Below are positions 8,890-17,957 of a stretch of 64,000 bases of DNA, in pieces. Made by a program: the position numbers and the translations under genes. The DNA is taken from contig NZ_CAKVKB010000007.1 in NCBI RefSeq assembly GCF_934754915.1, positions 7,604 to 71,603 on the forward strand, read 5' to 3'. The notes under the pieces were generated by a model. The model saw only the letters and a list, made by a program, of their open reading frames with translations. It was not told where the DNA came from and made no database searches. Source of the stretch: an uncultured Clostridium sp. (lineage in GTDB: Bacteria > Bacillota > Clostridia > Clostridiales > Clostridiaceae). The number at the start of each line of letters is the position of its first letter. Positions within the stretch are counted from its first letter, which is position 1.

Positions 8890-9279
8890 CTACACCTCCT
8901 CTTTTATTAAAGTTATATATTCCATACATTTACTTTTTCCAACTAATGTTTCAAAGCCTAAAATGACACTTTTCAGACTCTTCTCAAAAGTTTGTAATAA
9001 AACCTGAGTTTTTTCTAGTTCTTCATCATTAAAATCCTGAAGATCTAACTTTAAATACCCATCGTTTTTTATTTCGTATGTACAATTAAGCTTTAAAACT
9101 TCATCAATACCAATGATTACACTTTGAGATAATACTGCAACACTGTTACATATTAAATCAAATGCTTCCCCTACTAATGCAGAATTTGTTGAAAAATCTC
9201 TGCCATCAGGTAATGCGTGACCATTTATTACGAAACCAACTATTTTATTACCTTTTTCTTTAATTCTTACATTAACCAT
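8890..9279 (-). CDS. prp: Ribosomal-processing cysteine protease Prp
   Basis: Protease that removes the N-terminal leader of L27 before ribosome assembly. In the 129-residue protein His21 (INGHAL) and Cys44 (DLICNSVAVLSQS) fit the catalytic pair. The spacing of 23 residues is longer than the roughly 12 I recall for S. aureus Prp, so the His-Cys loop carries an insertion. Gaps of 4 nt to both rplU and rpmA show tight operon packing, and its substrate is encoded right after it. Confidence 0.9.
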   Translation of the reverse strand: MVNVRIKEKGNKIVGFVINGHALPDGRDFSTNSALVGEAFDLICNSVAVLSQSVIIGIDEVLKLNCTYEIKNDGYLKLDLQDFNDEELEKTQVLLQTFEKSLKSVILGFETLVGKSKCMEYITLIKEEV

Positions 9280-9283
9280 AATA

Positions 9284-9595
9284 TTAAGCTTCTATCTTTT
9301 CGATAACTAACTTAGTGTAAGGTTGTCTGTGTCCATTCTTTCTTCTATAGTCTTTCTTAGCTTTATACTTGAAAACTATAACCTTCTTAGCCTTACCTTG
9401 AGCTGCAACCTTAGCTACAACTTTAGCACCTTCAACAACTGGAGCACCAACTTTGATGCCTGCATCAGTTCCTACTGCTAATACTTCATTTAATTCAACT
9501 GTAGAATCAACTTCAGCGTTTAATTTTTCAACGAATATTACGTCTCCTTCTTGAACTCTGTATTGTTTTCCACCTGTTTTTAATACTGCGTACAT
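9284..9595 (-). CDS. rplU: 50S ribosomal protein L21
   Basis: Primary 23S rRNA-binding protein of 103 residues, with MYAVLKTGGKQYRV at the start and the RRKNGHRQPYT segment near the end. ATG at 9595 follows GAGGAGGTG; an upstream in-frame ATG at 9613 lies in the leader RNA and is rejected. First gene of rplU-prp-rpmA, behind a clear promoter and an L21 leader. Confidence 0.97.
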   Translation of the reverse strand: MYAVLKTGGKQYRVQEGDVIFVEKLNAEVDSTVELNEVLAVGTDAGIKVGAPVVEGAKVVAKVAAQGKAKKVIVFKYKAKKDYRRKNGHRQPYTKLVIEKIEA

Positions 9596-9603
9596 TAAAA
9601 AAC

Positions 9604-9683
9604 ACCTCCTCATAACGGTCTCGCCACTTTTGGTACAAAGATTTGACTTTGTTTTACTAAAAACCTTACGTGTGCGGTTTACA
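9604..9683 (-). ncRNA. L21 leader (5' UTR structure of rplU)
   Basis: The minus-strand leader contains AACCGCACACGTAAGG, a TTTGTACCAAAAGTGGCGAG segment and GACCGTTATGAGGAGG, which I recognise from the Firmicutes L21 leader family. Such leaders are thought to give autogenous control by the ribosomal protein. The ends are approximate; the 3' end merges with the ribosome site. Confidence 0.75.
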
Positions 9684-9689
9684 AAATTC

Positions 9690-9718
9690 AGAATAACACA
9701 TTTATCAACTTTTGTAAA
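9690..9718 (-). promoter_or_regulatory. Promoter of rplU-prp-rpmA
   Basis: On the minus strand TTTACA (9713-9718) and TATTCT (9690-9695) are 17 bp apart. Transcription would start near 9683, at the 5' edge of the L21 leader. Confidence 0.7.
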
Positions 9719-9746
9719 GATATTTTTTAATACCTCTTACTAAATA

Positions 9747-11195
9747 CTAAGCTTTTTCTATCTGTGTTATTTTTAATTCCTTCAAATTATCTTTCTGCGC
9801 CTGAAATAATAATGGTTCTATCTTATATCCTTCAATTCCATCAATATAATCTATATATATTTCTTTATCAAGTCCATCAATTTCCTTCAGAAAATCAAAT
9901 ATATCTTCCTTGATTCTTTCTTTATATACAGTATCAATTTCAATTTTAAATGATTCAATAGAATTTTCTTCTTTCATTCTTATTATTTCATTTTTTATAA
10001 GACCTTCAATATAAGATAATTTAAGTATTATTCCTCTTCCCTTACATCTAACACAGTCTTCTTCCATATATTCATATATACTCTTTCCTTGTCTGCGTCT
10101 TGCAATCTGAACAAGGTCAAGTTCTGTAAATGGAAAAATCTTAATGTTTCCCTTATCTTCTTTTAAACTTTCATGAAGTTCATTCATTATAGTTTCTGTC
10201 TGACTTCTATCTCTCATGTCTATGAAATCAATAACTATAATTCCACTTAAATTCCTAAGTCTTATCTGTTTCCCTATTTCTTTTGCTGCTTCAAGATTAG
10301 TTTCTAAAATTGTTTTATTAAAGTTTCTTTCTTTTATGTTCTTTCCAGTATTCACATCAATTACATACATAGCTTCTGTTTTATCTATAACAATATATCC
10401 ACCACATTGAAGATTAACCTTATTATGTCTCAATTTTATTAATTTTTTTTCTATGCCATAGCAGTCAAAAAGATTTCTAGTACCATTATATTTTTCAATA
10501 ATGATGCTGCTATCACTTCCAACAATTTTTGAAACTTCATTAAAATCTTTCTCATTATCAACATATATTTTAGTATTCTGAACATTATGAGAATTTCTCA
10601 GAATTCTACTTAAAGTAGGATTATCTCCATAAAGTTTCTTAAGTTCAGTTGAATGTTTCATCTGTCTTTTCATTTGTTCAAACTCAGCGTATAGAGAATC
10701 TATTTCCTTTTGAAGTACATCAATACCAGCATTAATTCCTTCAGTTCTGATAGTTATACCTGCATCATCTAAAGGTTTTATATTATCTAAGATTTCCTTT
10801 TTAGCCTTATCATCAGTTATTCTCTTAGAAAAATTAATTCCTTCTTTATAGCAGTTTAAGACAACATATCTTCCTGGAACAGAAACTTTGTGACTTACTT
10901 TAGCACCTTTATCATTTATAGGCTCTTTCACAACTTCAACTAAAATATCATCACCTTTTTTAATCTTCATAGACTTAAGATCATCACTATAGTACATATA
11001 TCCTTCTTTAGATAATCCCATATCTACAAATATAGAATTAATTGCAGGTATTATATTTTTTATTTTTGCTTTGTAAATTTCTCCTATTACAGGCTGATCA
11101 TTTTGTTCTTCAACTATACTTTCAATAAGTTCATTATTTACTTTTACAGCAATTCTTAAGATTTTTTCTCTTCTCTCTATAAAAATTTCTTTCAC
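9747..11195 (-). CDS. rng: Ribonuclease G/E family endoribonuclease
   Basis: Single-strand endoribonuclease for rRNA maturation and mRNA decay. About 482 residues: an N-terminal region with an embedded S1 domain (VIGEIYKAKIKNIIPAI onward), a catalytic region with YVIDVNTGKN and IVIDFIDMRDRSQ supplying the metal-binding Asp residues, and the zinc-link CVRCKGRG. The start is uncertain: a GTG at 11204 is too close to AGGA, whereas the GTG at 11195 is spaced 10 nt from it and is preferred. It follows the TIGR03936 gene after about 22 nt. Confidence 0.9.
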   Translation of the reverse strand: MKEIFIERREKILRIAVKVNNELIESIVEEQNDQPVIGEIYKAKIKNIIPAINSIFVDMGLSKEGYMYYSDDLKSMKIKKGDDILVEVVKEPINDKGAKVSHKVSVPGRYVVLNCYKEGINFSKRITDDKAKKEILDNIKPLDDAGITIRTEGINAGIDVLQKEIDSLYAEFEQMKRQMKHSTELKKLYGDNPTLSRILRNSHNVQNTKIYVDNEKDFNEVSKIVGSDSSIIIEKYNGTRNLFDCYGIEKKLIKLRHNKVNLQCGGYIVIDKTEAMYVIDVNTGKNIKERNFNKTILETNLEAAKEIGKQIRLRNLSGIIVIDFIDMRDRSQTETIMNELHESLKEDKGNIKIFPFTELDLVQIARRRQGKSIYEYMEEDCVRCKGRGIILKLSYIEGLIKNEIIRMKEENSIESFKIEIDTVYKERIKEDIFDFLKEIDGLDKEIYIDYIDGIEGYKIEPLLFQAQKDNLKELKITQIEKA

Positions 11196-11217
11196 AATAC
11201 ACACATCCTGTCAATTG

Positions 11218-11925
11218 CTAAATACACTTATATAATGGCACTAATTTATCATTCTTATAAAAATACATTTCTTCTCTTTTTATATCAACAAATGAATCTA
11301 CAAGTGCATTACTTGTATTTTCCTGTATATATTTAACCAACAAATCTGCACTTAAATGTTCTCTGCTTCCTGTACTTATCAATGCATTTATAACAAGAAC
11401 ATTATCCTTTATCCAGAATTTAAATTCTTTTACCATAGTCTTTATATTAGTTTCTCTTTCACCTTTTTTAGTTCTTTTCACAATATTCCATTCTTCTCTT
11501 TCAAGAAGTTCATTTACTTCTTTTTCAAGGTTTGAAACGTCAGAATATTTAATTTTTATGGTATATCTTGCTCCATCTATCATTGCCATTGCCTGAGGAA
11601 CTTTTTTTTCTCCTTCTTTATATGGTATAGCAAGGGCGCTTAAATATTTTATTCCCCCTGGAGCAGTAGAATTTAATCTTGAAATTATTTCATCTTCATT
11701 CATCTCTTCTGTTAAAACCATATCCATATATTCTCCACTTGAATATACTCCAACTGATAATGGTTGAGCAATAGATGTTGTCATATGAGGATTAAATCCT
11801 TGTGAATATTCTATTGGAAGCTCTGCTCTCCTTATATTTTTTTGAATTGTCTTAAGTACATCCAAATGGGATATAAATTTAATATTTTCTTCTTTTGTAA
11901 ATTTAACTAAGTATCGCACCTTCAA
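11218..11925 (-). CDS. TIGR03936 family radical-SAM-associated protein (DUF2344)
   Basis: Function not established. The 235 residues start VRYLVKFTKEENIKFISHLD, typical of the family that always travels with TIGR03960 radical SAM proteins. In some bacteria the two are one chain. Here the gene overlaps the 3' end of its partner by 23 nt, so translation is probably coupled. No cysteine cluster is present; it is likely an RNA- or substrate-binding partner (inference). Confidence 0.88.
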   Translation of the reverse strand: MKVRYLVKFTKEENIKFISHLDVLKTIQKNIRRAELPIEYSQGFNPHMTTSIAQPLSVGVYSSGEYMDMVLTEEMNEDEIISRLNSTAPGGIKYLSALAIPYKEGEKKVPQAMAMIDGARYTIKIKYSDVSNLEKEVNELLEREEWNIVKRTKKGERETNIKTMVKEFKFWIKDNVLVINALISTGSREHLSADLLVKYIQENTSNALVDSFVDIKREEMYFYKNDKLVPLYKCI

Positions 11926-13759
11926 AGCACTCTCCTTCCTTAAAGTTCACATTAACTCCACATCCTGTGCATCCTTTTCTACAGTTTTGAGTTAATTCTG
12001 CTTTTTTGGCTTTTTCATTTTCTCTCTCAAGATATTTTCTATTAACACCAATATCAATGAAATCCCAAGGAAGTATTTCATCATAAGTTCTTTCTCTATA
12101 TGCATAAAAATCTTCATCTAATCCACATTCTTTTAATGCTTCCTGCCATATATTATATTTAAAATATTGATTCCATCCATCAAATTTAGCACCTTTTTCA
12201 AATGCTTTTATAAGGACTTCACACAACCTTCTATCTCCTCTTGCAAACACTGATTCCATAACTGATGTTTTCTGCTCATGATAATTATATGTTATACATC
12301 TGCTCTTAATTGAATCCTTAACAGCATCGATTTTCTTATTAACTTCATCTATTCTTGCCATAGGTGCCCATTGAAAAGGCGTAAATGGCTTTGGAACTAA
12401 TATTGAAGTACTTACTGTAAGTTTTAATCCTCTATTATTTCCCTTTCCTTTAGGAACACTCTTATATCTTTCAACTATCTTTTCTGCTAGTTCTCCAATT
12501 CCTCTACAATCTTCTAATTCTTCGTAAGGAAGACCTACCATAAAATAAAGTTTAAGTGTATTCCATCCTGACCCAAAAGCACTTTCAGCTGCTTCTAATA
12601 TTCTTTCTTCTGTAAGTCCTTTGTTTATTATGTCTCTCATTCTTTGAGAACCTGCTTCAGGTGCAAAAGTCAATCCGGTTTTTCTTACTTCCTGAATGCT
12701 CTTAAGAAGGTCTACTGAAAATGCATCTACTCTTATTGAAGGAAGTGCAACTCCAACCTTTTTGTCTTTATGTTCAGCCATAAGATCTTCAACTAATCCC
12801 TTTATATCTGAATAATCACATGTACTTAAAGATGAAAGTGATACTTCTTCATATCCAGTATTCTTAATAAGTTTCCTTGTTAACTCTAACAGATCTTCTC
12901 TTGTTTTTTCCCTTACTGGTCTATAAATCATACCAGCCTGACAGAATCTGCATCCATTTGTACATCCTCTAAAAAGTTCCAGAACAACTCTATCATGAAC
13001 TATTTCTGTATATGGAACTATTATATCTGTTGGGAATTCTACCTTTGTGTAATTAGTTATTATTCTTTTCTTTACCCTTTTAGGAACATCATCATATTTA
13101 GGTTCAAAACTCTTTATTGTTCCATCTTCATTATAAACAACATCATATAATGAAGGAACATAAATACCTTCTATCTTTGAAATTTCTCTTAAAAATTCTG
13201 ACTTTTTACCCTTGCCTTTGTATTTTTTATAAATATCAAGAACATCATTCATCATTTCTTCGCCTTCACCAATTTCAAAGAAATCAATAATGTCACATAA
13301 AGGCTCTGGATTATATGCACAAGGACCTCCAGCCATAACTATTGGATCATCTTCGCTTCTTTCTGATGCTCTTATTGGTATATTACACATATCAAGCATA
13401 TTTAGTACATTTGTATAACTCATTTCATATTGAAGAGTAAATCCTAATATATCAAAATCATTTAAAGAATCTTTAGTTTCAAGTGTAAACAAAGGAATAT
13501 TATTTTCTCTCATAAGCTCTTCCATATCAGGCCATGGTGTAAATGCTCTCTCACAGTATGTATCTTCTCTTAAATTTATTGTATGATATAAAATTCTGCT
13601 TCCTAAATGAGACATACCTACTTCATAAACATCTGGGAAACAAAAAGCGAATCTTATATCAACTTCTTTGGGATCCTTAATAATCTCATTTAATTCTCCA
13701 CCTATATATCTCGCTGGTTTTTCAACTTTAAATAAAATATCATCTGAAACTCTGTTCAC
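11903..13759 (-). CDS. TIGR03960 family B12-binding-domain radical SAM protein
   Basis: Large radical SAM enzyme of unknown reaction. Over 618 residues I see an N-terminal cobalamin-binding-like region, the radical SAM motif CTNGCRFC with Cys266, Cys270 and Cys273, and a C-terminal Cys-rich tail (NCRKGCTGCGVN) near 596-607 that could bind a second cluster or zinc. It stands upstream of DUF2344, rng and rplU, as in other clostridia. That link to ribosomal genes suggests RNA or ribosome modification, but this is inference. Confidence 0.88.
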   Translation of the reverse strand: MNRVSDDILFKVEKPARYIGGELNEIIKDPKEVDIRFAFCFPDVYEVGMSHLGSRILYHTINLREDTYCERAFTPWPDMEELMRENNIPLFTLETKDSLNDFDILGFTLQYEMSYTNVLNMLDMCNIPIRASERSEDDPIVMAGGPCAYNPEPLCDIIDFFEIGEGEEMMNDVLDIYKKYKGKGKKSEFLREISKIEGIYVPSLYDVVYNEDGTIKSFEPKYDDVPKRVKKRIITNYTKVEFPTDIIVPYTEIVHDRVVLELFRGCTNGCRFCQAGMIYRPVREKTREDLLELTRKLIKNTGYEEVSLSSLSTCDYSDIKGLVEDLMAEHKDKKVGVALPSIRVDAFSVDLLKSIQEVRKTGLTFAPEAGSQRMRDIINKGLTEERILEAAESAFGSGWNTLKLYFMVGLPYEELEDCRGIGELAEKIVERYKSVPKGKGNNRGLKLTVSTSILVPKPFTPFQWAPMARIDEVNKKIDAVKDSIKSRCITYNYHEQKTSVMESVFARGDRRLCEVLIKAFEKGAKFDGWNQYFKYNIWQEALKECGLDEDFYAYRERTYDEILPWDFIDIGVNRKYLERENEKAKKAELTQNCRKGCTGCGVNVNFKEGECFEGAILS

Positions 13760-13917
13760 TAATACATTTCCTCCTTAAAACACGATTGTGTCTTTGTAAC
13801 TAATAAGTTAAAATAGACATTTTATGCTTATTAACTTTAAATAATGTCTAACAAAAATAAATATATATTTTATTGATTATCTGCCAATTCTTAATTGAAT
13901 ATGTTTAAGCAAAATAA

Positions 13918-13943
13918 GAAGAAGTATAATTTTATACTTCTTC
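13918..13943 (-). terminator. Strong hairpin in the 13760-14139 gap
   Basis: GAAGAAGTATAA (13918-13929) and TTATACTTCTTC (13932-13943) form a perfect 12-bp stem with a 2-nt loop. On the minus strand it is followed by TTATTTTGC, so it would end the SLH-protein transcript. The rest of the 380-bp gap is AT-rich with nothing recognisable. Confidence 0.65.
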
Positions 13944-14139
13944 CATTTTTGCTATACCTATTCTAACACAATTAATCTTTATTGGGAATATTCTTATTGC
14001 TGCCATATTATTCAGTTAAATACTAATAAAATCTGTTTTTATCATATTTCAATATATGTTCTAAATATAAATAATCAAACAAATATTACAAAGATTTCTT
14101 AATTGATTGTATATTATTAATCAAAATTATTTATTAATT

Positions 14140-16182
14140 TTATCTTATATACCCCTGAGAAACAATATTGTAAATATACACCGCTGCTGTTGCATTGCTT
14201 ATATTATAATTCTGATTAAAGTTTCCTTCTGAATCACCTTTAATTATATTTAATCCATAACATATACTTGCATATCCAAGATTCTCCTCATCAATGGAAT
14301 CATTAAATGTATTTTTAAATATACTAGACTTTTCGGCTAATTTTCCATATCCAAGATATCTTACAATAAATTTTGCTGCATCTTTATTAGTAACAGCTCC
14401 TTTAGGATTTTTTTCTTCATCCTTTACTATTTCTCTCTCTTTCAAAATATCATATAACTCATCATCAGTACAATTTCCTATTTCTTTTGATAACATATAT
14501 CTGAAAAAGTTAACCTGACTTATATTATAGTTTGGATTGAATTTATCACCTTTAATGTAATATCCACTATTTAAAAGTTCTTTTACAATTTTCTCACACC
14601 AATGTCCAGTGATATCAGTATATTCAGGGATATCTTCCTCATCATACTTTTTGCCCCATCTGTCAATTTTATTTCCTGTAACAGCATCAACGTAATATGA
14701 TATATCTCCCTCCAAAAAATCATATACTAATCTTATATTGTTCTTTTTATCTAATGTATAATGTAATCCAAAACTATTTTTTTCATTAAATATATTGAAC
14801 GCATCTTTTTTAGAAATTACATTGTTTACATCAGGAAAATCCATCTGCTTGTACCAAACATTATCATATGATACTATCTTCCCTGTATTCTTATTTATAA
14901 AAACACTTAACATATTATTCATATAATTTTTTCCATTAATCTGTCTTATGTAATTAAATCCATATGTTAAACTATTATCTTCTTCATAGCTTCTTTCAAG
15001 AAGTTTTGTTTGACCAAATTTATCCGAAACAATTTTCTTCAAAAAATATTCAGCTTTATCCTTAGCCTGTGCATAAGTCATATTACTATTTGAATCTGAT
15101 TCATCATTATAATATATATTAAAAGAAAGTATTTCTCCTGTTTCTGCATCTACCTGTCCACTTCCATTATCAAAATATAACTGCCATATATATTCTTCAT
15201 CATTAGAATCCTTGCTCAAAGATATATCCTGAATTTTCATTCCTTCAAATTCATCATTTTTTTCCTTAAGTATTTCTTGAGCTTTATCACTGGAAATTAA
15301 GCCTTGAATAGTATTTATCTCTGCCTTTTCAACATCACTAAGAATTGGTCCTATTGAATCATTTTCTAATTCACTTTTTGCAATACCATAATAATCTTTA
15401 TAAGAGTTATCATAGTTTGAATGTATATTCAAAATTTCACCAGTTACAGCATCAACACCTTTCCCTCCATTTATTGTATACCACGCAAAATTATTTCGTT
15501 TTTTTGCTTTATAATCATATGTTGTGTAATAAGAAAAATCTTCTTGTATATTTTCCAAATATATATCTTTTGCTCTTTCAGTATCTATTACCTGACTAGA
15601 ATCCGGAAATTTATCAGCTTTATATCCAATATCTAATCCATTATAATAACTTACCTCTCCAGTGTATTTGTTTACACCAACATTTACTGTGACAAATTCA
15701 ACTGGAATATCATTTACATATTGTCTGCATATAAAATCATATTCATTACTATAAACATTATTATTACATTTTACTACTCTTACATCTTCACAATTAGGAA
15801 TGACTTTTTTAACAAAGTCCTTTGCTGTAACTTCAGCATCTTCCTTCTTTACTTTAGCAAGACCAGATTCATTATCATTTTTATAACTGCTATAATCACA
15901 TATGTTCCCATAAGAATCTACTTCAATAGATATACTTTCTCCACTATTCTCATTTTCCCAATAAAGATCCCATACAGTTATTGTATTATCACCATCGTTT
16001 ACTTTTCTTGATGTATGAGAAAAATTCTTATAATCATCTGAAACAGTAATTACTGATTTTGCATTTAATATTGCCTGTTCAAATTCTTTACTATCACTTT
16101 CAGCAGCAAATACAGTATTTCCAGATAAAGTTAATATTATACACATACTTAAAAGTATTGATATTATCCTTTTTCTATTCAT
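14140..16182 (-). CDS. Secreted YcdB/YcdC-repeat protein with C-terminal SLH-like region
   Basis: Exported protein of 680 residues. A signal peptide (1-27, ending NTVFA) is followed by several PepSY/YcdB-like repeats (about 35-520), each with phrases such as DAVTGEIL or NKNTGKIVSYD, and by an S-layer-homology-like region (about 525-680; DITGHWCEKIVKELL and NPNYNIS segments). SLH regions bind cell-wall polymers, so it is probably cell-surface located. PepSY/YcdB repeats are proposed protease inhibitors or propeptides. It sits between spoIVFB and the TIGR03960 gene, an insertion in an otherwise conserved order, with its own downstream hairpin. Confidence 0.8.
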   Translation of the reverse strand: MNRKRIISILLSMCIILTLSGNTVFAAESDSKEFEQAILNAKSVITVSDDYKNFSHTSRKVNDGDNTITVWDLYWENENSGESISIEVDSYGNICDYSSYKNDNESGLAKVKKEDAEVTAKDFVKKVIPNCEDVRVVKCNNNVYSNEYDFICRQYVNDIPVEFVTVNVGVNKYTGEVSYYNGLDIGYKADKFPDSSQVIDTERAKDIYLENIQEDFSYYTTYDYKAKKRNNFAWYTINGGKGVDAVTGEILNIHSNYDNSYKDYYGIAKSELENDSIGPILSDVEKAEINTIQGLISSDKAQEILKEKNDEFEGMKIQDISLSKDSNDEEYIWQLYFDNGSGQVDAETGEILSFNIYYNDESDSNSNMTYAQAKDKAEYFLKKIVSDKFGQTKLLERSYEEDNSLTYGFNYIRQINGKNYMNNMLSVFINKNTGKIVSYDNVWYKQMDFPDVNNVISKKDAFNIFNEKNSFGLHYTLDKKNNIRLVYDFLEGDISYYVDAVTGNKIDRWGKKYDEEDIPEYTDITGHWCEKIVKELLNSGYYIKGDKFNPNYNISQVNFFRYMLSKEIGNCTDDELYDILKEREIVKDEEKNPKGAVTNKDAAKFIVRYLGYGKLAEKSSIFKNTFNDSIDEENLGYASICYGLNIIKGDSEGNFNQNYNISNATAAVYIYNIVSQGYIR

Positions 16183-16322
16183 AAAATCCCATCCCTTGCT
16201 ATAAATTTAAAGTTTTATTTTTATAAATATTACCATAATATTCATAATAATACTACAACAAAATATGTACTTTACCTTCTATAATAATAACCATTGATTT
16301 TATTTTTTATAGTCTTATAAAA

Positions 16323-17177
16323 TCAATGGCCATTTCTTATTTTTATATACTCTTCAAGAGTTATATTACCATGTTCTTTCAAAGCTATAATAAGTTCATC
16401 TTCATGTATTACAGAAATAAGGCACATATTATCATCAAGAATATAAAAGCTATTAAATTTATTTTTGTCTACAAGAGTTAAGACCTTTACTAATTCCTTT
16501 TTATAATATACTGATATAGATTTATTCTCCATGTAATTATATTTTTTCAGCCTCCTGACCTTTTTGATCATATCATCCATTATTATATACATAGTCTTTT
16601 CTTTTTCTATAAATGTTGTGTATGCCATTAATATGGATGTTAAAAATAGGCTTATATTCACCTTATGTAAAAAAATCATTATATTAAACAAAACAAATAA
16701 TGCACCTGCAATAATAAAACTTATGCTTTCTGTTATTTTTTTTGCTCTTCTAAATAAATATTTTTTAGATAATATTATCTCTAAAATTCTGGAACCATCT
16801 AAAGGATAGGCTGGCAGTAAATTAAATGTACCAAGACATATATTAACAGTTATACTGCTTTTTAAATATTCTAATTTAAAAATACTATATATCCCAAACA
16901 AAATCACACTCATAAAAATATTAAAAAGAGGACCTGCTAAATATACTGCCATTTTTCTGTTCTCCATTAACTCATCAAAATCTATTAAATCAGCTTTTAC
17001 TCCCCATATACTGATATCTATTTTATTAAATGAACATCCAAATTTTTTAGCCATTAGAATATGTGAAAATTCATGTAATATTATCCACAGGAAACTTATT
17101 ATAACTGTTGCCTTAAAGCCTGCAATCCACATAAGTGCTAGGAATTCAACTAATAGAATTATAATAAACTTTTTCAT
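16323..17177 (-). CDS. spoIVFB: Site-2 metalloprotease, SpoIVFB-like (M50)
   Basis: Intramembrane zinc protease; SpoIVFB cleaves pro-sigma-K during sporulation. Of 284 residues the first 190 are membrane segments carrying HEFSH (His35, Glu36, His39) and NLLPAYPLDG (119-128) with the third ligand Asp127. The last 95 residues form a soluble tail in the place of the SpoIVFB CBS domain, though I cannot match a CBS consensus clearly. It follows the small membrane protein in the slot often held by a SpoIVFA/M23 gene and lies near rodA and min genes, as in clostridia. Confidence 0.82.
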   Translation of the reverse strand: MKKFIIILLVEFLALMWIAGFKATVIISFLWIILHEFSHILMAKKFGCSFNKIDISIWGVKADLIDFDELMENRKMAVYLAGPLFNIFMSVILFGIYSIFKLEYLKSSITVNICLGTFNLLPAYPLDGSRILEIILSKKYLFRRAKKITESISFIIAGALFVLFNIMIFLHKVNISLFLTSILMAYTTFIEKEKTMYIIMDDMIKKVRRLKKYNYMENKSISVYYKKELVKVLTLVDKNKFNSFYILDDNMCLISVIHEDELIIALKEHGNITLEEYIKIRNGH

Positions 17178-17247
17178 TTCTAACCCCTATAATATTGCTC
17201 AGTAAATCTGGATAAGTTATTTTTATATGGTTTAGTTATAATTAATT

Positions 17248-17697
17248 CTAAATCTCCTGACCTTCTGATTGTCTTATAGAATTTATAAAATTATTCCATC
17301 CGACTTTCAAATTTTGAGATTTTAAATCTTCAATTTTAAATGGACCTATTCTAAAATCTTTAGCTTTATAACCATATATATCCATAGAATTAAAAGCTTC
17401 AATAGATTCATCATAGTCAAATTGACTTATTAATGAATTCTTACACGCAGAATATATCCCTTTAATATTAGGGATATTACCATATTTCAATACCATAAAA
17501 AAAGATAATAGTAATATTGAACCTAAAAGTTGATGTTCAATCTTCACAATCCAATATTCTTTTGAAAAATAATTCTTATTATCAGAATGAAGTTTATATT
17601 TTTCATATTTGTTGTTTTTATAATCTCTGCTTTTTTCTTTAAATCTGCTATTTATATTTTTATAGTATTCTTCATATGCTGATGCATAATTCCCCAT
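17248..17697 (-). CDS. Small membrane protein in the SpoIVFA position
   Basis: Not recognised by sequence. From ATG 17697 (AAGGAGG upstream) it is 149 residues: a charged, Tyr/Lys/Asn-rich N-terminal part (1-60), one membrane helix (about 70-85), and an outer tail of about 65 residues. It precedes the SpoIVFB-like gene, where other clostridia often have a SpoIVFA-like membrane protein, some with an M23 peptidase domain. No M23 HxxxD or HxH motif is visible, so it may be a reduced SpoIVFA analogue. The longer ORF to 17790 has no ribosome site. Confidence 0.6.
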   Translation of the reverse strand: MGNYASAYEEYYKNINSRFKEKSRDYKNNKYEKYKLHSDNKNYFSKEYWIVKIEHQLLGSILLLSFFMVLKYGNIPNIKGIYSACKNSLISQFDYDESIEAFNSMDIYGYKAKDFRIGPFKIEDLKSQNLKVGWNNFINSIRQSEGQEI

Positions 17698-17904
17698 CAA
17701 TATCCTCCTTAAAATTTCTATTACTAAATATATATTTAGAAATATTATTTTTATGAAAAGAAGTTGGCTATATAATCGTGGATATTTCATAATTATAATT
17801 TTATATGATTTAGTTCAAGATATAGTATCTACAGTTATTTAAGATATACTATATGTTGAGTTGAGTTTTGTATTTACGCTAATATGAAAAATCCTCAATC
17901 AAAT

Positions 17905-17940
17905 AAAAAAACCGACTTAATATTATCAAGCCAGTTTTTG
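17905..17940 (-). terminator. Terminator downstream of rodA
   Basis: On the minus strand AAAAACTGGCTT pairs with AAGTCGGTTTTT, using two G-U pairs, and is followed by T residues (17907-17939). Confidence 0.75.
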
Positions 17941-17957
17941 AATATAAATCTTTAATT

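Noticed and set aside
9596..9613. Upstream ATG extending rplU
   Set aside because: It lies within the L21 leader and ribosome site; the family start is MYAVLKTGG.
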